A stretch of 7,467 nucleotides of DNA from an uncultured Collinsella sp. (lineage in GTDB: Bacteria > Actinomycetota > Coriobacteriia > Coriobacteriales > Coriobacteriaceae), in NCBI GenBank assembly GCA_900556515.1, contig USPH01000062.1, positions 1-7,467 of the forward strand. The letters are read 5' to 3'. The notes beneath the pieces are model-generated. The model searched no databases. It was not told where the DNA came from and saw only the letters and a list, made by a program, of their open reading frames with translations. This document shows positions 6,632-7,467 of the stretch, one piece after another (positions within the stretch are counted from its first letter, which is position 1; every line of letters starts with the position of its first letter). The position numbers were made by a program, and so were the translations under genes.

Positions 6632-6660
6632 TGCCAAAAAGGGACAGGTTTATTTTGGCA
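6632..6660 (+). repeat. Family C palindrome with GGGACAGG core
   Basis: Arms TGCCAAAA (6632-6639) and TTTTGGCA (6653-6660) enclose AGGGACAGGTTTA. It shares the GGGACAGG core and general plan with family B (arm, A-run, GGGACAGG, T-run, arm) and is followed by GGTTTTAT. Only one copy is in the window. Confidence 0.65.
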
Positions 6661-6684
6661 GGTTTTATCTGGGCAAACGCCATT

Positions 6685-6729
6685 TCCACCACAAAGGGGC
6701 CAGGCACCTTTGTGGTGGATTTTGCTTTG
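6685..6729 (+). repeat. Palindromic repeat family B, copy 1
   Basis: Arms 6685-6697 and 6707-6719 form a perfect 13-bp inverted repeat (core CCACCACAAAGG / CCTTTGTGGTGG) around the loop GGCCAGGCA. It is followed by TTTTGCTTTG (6720-6729), which is also found after copy 2. The hairpin plus T-run resembles an intrinsic terminator on the + strand. Confidence 0.85.
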
Positions 6730-6735
6730 CAGTAA

Positions 6736-6800
6736 AAACCATCACAACATTCGATGAAAATCGCGATTTTGCCGAAAAACGTCGAATGTTGTGATGGTTT
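6736..6800 (-). repeat. Palindromic repeat family A, copy 3 (inverted)
   Basis: Same perfect 19-bp arms (6736-6754 and 6782-6800) around a 27-base loop (6755-6781). The loop reads TGAAAATCG...GAAAAACG, so its reverse complement begins CGTTTTTCGGCAAAATCG and aligns with the loops of copies 1 and 2. This copy is therefore inverted relative to them. It lies between two family B hairpins and is not next to a nuclease-like gene. Confidence 0.92.
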
Positions 6801-6832
6801 GCACCCCGGGCCAGGCCATCCTGCGGGTCCGG

Positions 6833-6870
6833 CCACCACAAAGGGGACAGGCACCTTTGTGGTGGTTTTT
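6833..6870 (+). terminator. Possible intrinsic terminator formed by family B copy 2
   Basis: A 12-bp stem containing CCACC/GGTGG, with a 9-base loop and five Ts directly after it, is a plausible Rho-independent terminator. It would end transcripts from moaA and moaC-mobB before the HAD gene. Being part of a repeat, its terminator role may be incidental. Confidence 0.45.
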
Positions 6871-6876
6871 GCTTTG
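6833..6876 (+). repeat. Palindromic repeat family B, copy 2
   Basis: Arms 6833-6844 and 6854-6865 form a perfect 12-bp inverted repeat with loop GGACAGGCA. It is followed by TTTTT and the same TTTTGCTTTG tail as copy 1 (6867-6876). The loop differs from copy 1 by one base (A for C), and the flanks beyond the shared unit differ, so the unit is about 44 bases. Confidence 0.85.
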
Positions 6877-6898
6877 AGGGGCCGCGCCCGCGCCTTGG

Positions 6899-6904
6899 TA
6901 TACC
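6899..6904 (+). promoter_or_regulatory. Possible -10 box of the HAD gene promoter
   Basis: TATACC within the palindrome GGTATACC, 55 bases before the HAD gene start and after the last family B hairpin. No matching -35 box is clear, so this is weak. GGTATACC might instead be an operator half. Confidence 0.25.
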
Positions 6905-6947
6905 ATGTACGCCGTTCACGAATACGCCCCACACCGCCGTACAACCC

Positions 6948-6954
6948 AGAAAGG
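6948..6954 (+). promoter_or_regulatory. Ribosome binding site of the HAD gene
   Basis: AGAAAGG ends 5 nt before the ATG at 6960, which supports that start. Confidence 0.55.
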
Positions 6955-6959
6955 CCCCC

Positions 6960-7467
6960 ATGGACACCACCTTCAGTCACATCAAAGCCGTGTTCTGCGA
7001 TATCGACGGCACGCTGCTCACGAGCGAGCACACGGTGTCTCCGCGCACTGTGGCCGCGATCCGCGCTCTGCGCGAGCGTGGCGTGCTCTTTGGCCTGTGC
7101 ACCGGACGCGACGCCCACGCGACCGAGGCCATGTACGAGCTTTGGGGCATCGACGGCCTGGTGGACGTGATGGTGGGCTGTGGCGGCGCCGAGGTCATCG
7201 ACCGCGCGCACGGCATCAACGAGCTGAGCTACCCTCTGCCGGGCGAAACCATCGCGCGCATCTGCAAGCACATGGCGGACCTTCCGGCAACGCCCGTTTG
7301 CCCCCGAGATGGCGTGTTCTACGTTCCCGAGAGCAATGCGTGCGTGGAGCACCTGTCGCAGGTCGACGGCGTGCCCTACAAGGTGGTCGATTTTGCCGAG
7401 TTCTTGCGCGAACCGCAGCCCAAGGTGATGTTTACCATGGCGCCCGAGGTGATGCCGCAGGTCATCG
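6960..7467 (+). CDS. Cof-type HAD-superfamily hydrolase (3' truncated)
   Basis: The first 169 residues of a cytoplasmic HAD phosphatase; the frame is still open at the window end. HAD motif I is DIDGTLL (14-20), with nucleophile Asp 14 and acid/base Asp 16. Motif II Thr 48 lies in CTGRD (47-51), where Cof proteins usually have ATGR. The segment MVGCGGAEVID stands where many Cof/YidA-like proteins have an NGA motif, here changed to CGGA. The following sequence would be the start of a type IIB cap domain. Motifs III (Lys) and IV (acidic pair) lie beyond the window. Such proteins dephosphorylate sugar phosphates, nucleotides or flavin-related compounds, and the substrate cannot be read here. Several hairpins separate it from the moa genes, so it is probably its own transcription unit. 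Confidence 0.9.
   Translation, partial: MDTTFSHIKAVFCDIDGTLLTSEHTVSPRTVAAIRALRERGVLFGLCTGRDAHATEAMYELWGIDGLVDVMVGCGGAEVIDRAHGINELSYPLPGETIARICKHMADLPATPVCPRDGVFYVPESNACVEHLSQVDGVPYKVVDFAEFLREPQPKVMFTMAPEVMPQVI

Noticed and set aside
2699..6800. Family A copies as a CRISPR array
   Set aside because: The copies are palindromic, spaced by 1.2-2.7 kb, inverted in one case and separated by genes; there are no short regular spacers.
5172..7352. Very long open frame (726 codons) on the minus strand
   Set aside because: It runs antisense to moaC-mobB, the repeat cluster and the HAD gene, shows no family motif, is rich in His, Arg, Gly and Ala as expected of a GC-rich shadow frame, and includes translated palindromes.

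Overview
The window looks like one end of a draft contig from a GC-rich, gut-type actinomycete, most likely class Coriobacteriia (Collinsella-like). This placement is inferred from recall of gene families, codon use (GGC, CTG and CGC dominate) and palindromic intergenic repeats, not from a marker gene. All recognisable genes lie on the + strand. The first ~54 bases are not genomic: they are an Illumina P7 / Nextera i7 index-primer sequence fused to the Walker A codons of the first gene.

Layout. (1) 45-2649: two overlapping genes for a heterodimeric ABC exporter. The first is cut off by the adapter and keeps only its nucleotide-binding domain (NBD), with degenerate catalytic residues. The second is complete, with canonical catalytic residues but a non-canonical LSQGQ signature. 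Together they resemble TM287/TM288-type exporters with one weak and one active ATP site. (2) 2650-4138: a lower-GC island holding one uncharacterised gene with a C-terminal PD-(D/E)XK / DUF559-like nuclease core. It is bracketed by two same-orientation copies of a long palindromic repeat (family A, perfect 19-bp arms). (3) 4139-6506: a two-gene molybdenum cofactor operon, moaA followed 4 nt later by an unusual moaC-mobB fusion. Together they cover GTP to cyclic pyranopterin monophosphate (MoaA, MoaC) and a later GTP-binding step in guanine dinucleotide cofactor maturation (MobB). (4) 6507-6959: a 453-base intergenic stretch packed with five palindromes of at least three types (D, C, B, A, B). 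(5) 6960-end: the 5' part of a Cof-type HAD phosphatase gene.

The most interesting signal is the repeat landscape. Family A has three copies in about 4 kb, with identical arms, diverging asymmetric loops and one inverted copy. Families B and C share a GGGACAGG core that recalls REP-like elements mobilised by RAYT transposases. Two A copies flank a nuclease-like gene, which suggests, without proving, a REP-like unit associated with a non-RAYT nuclease.
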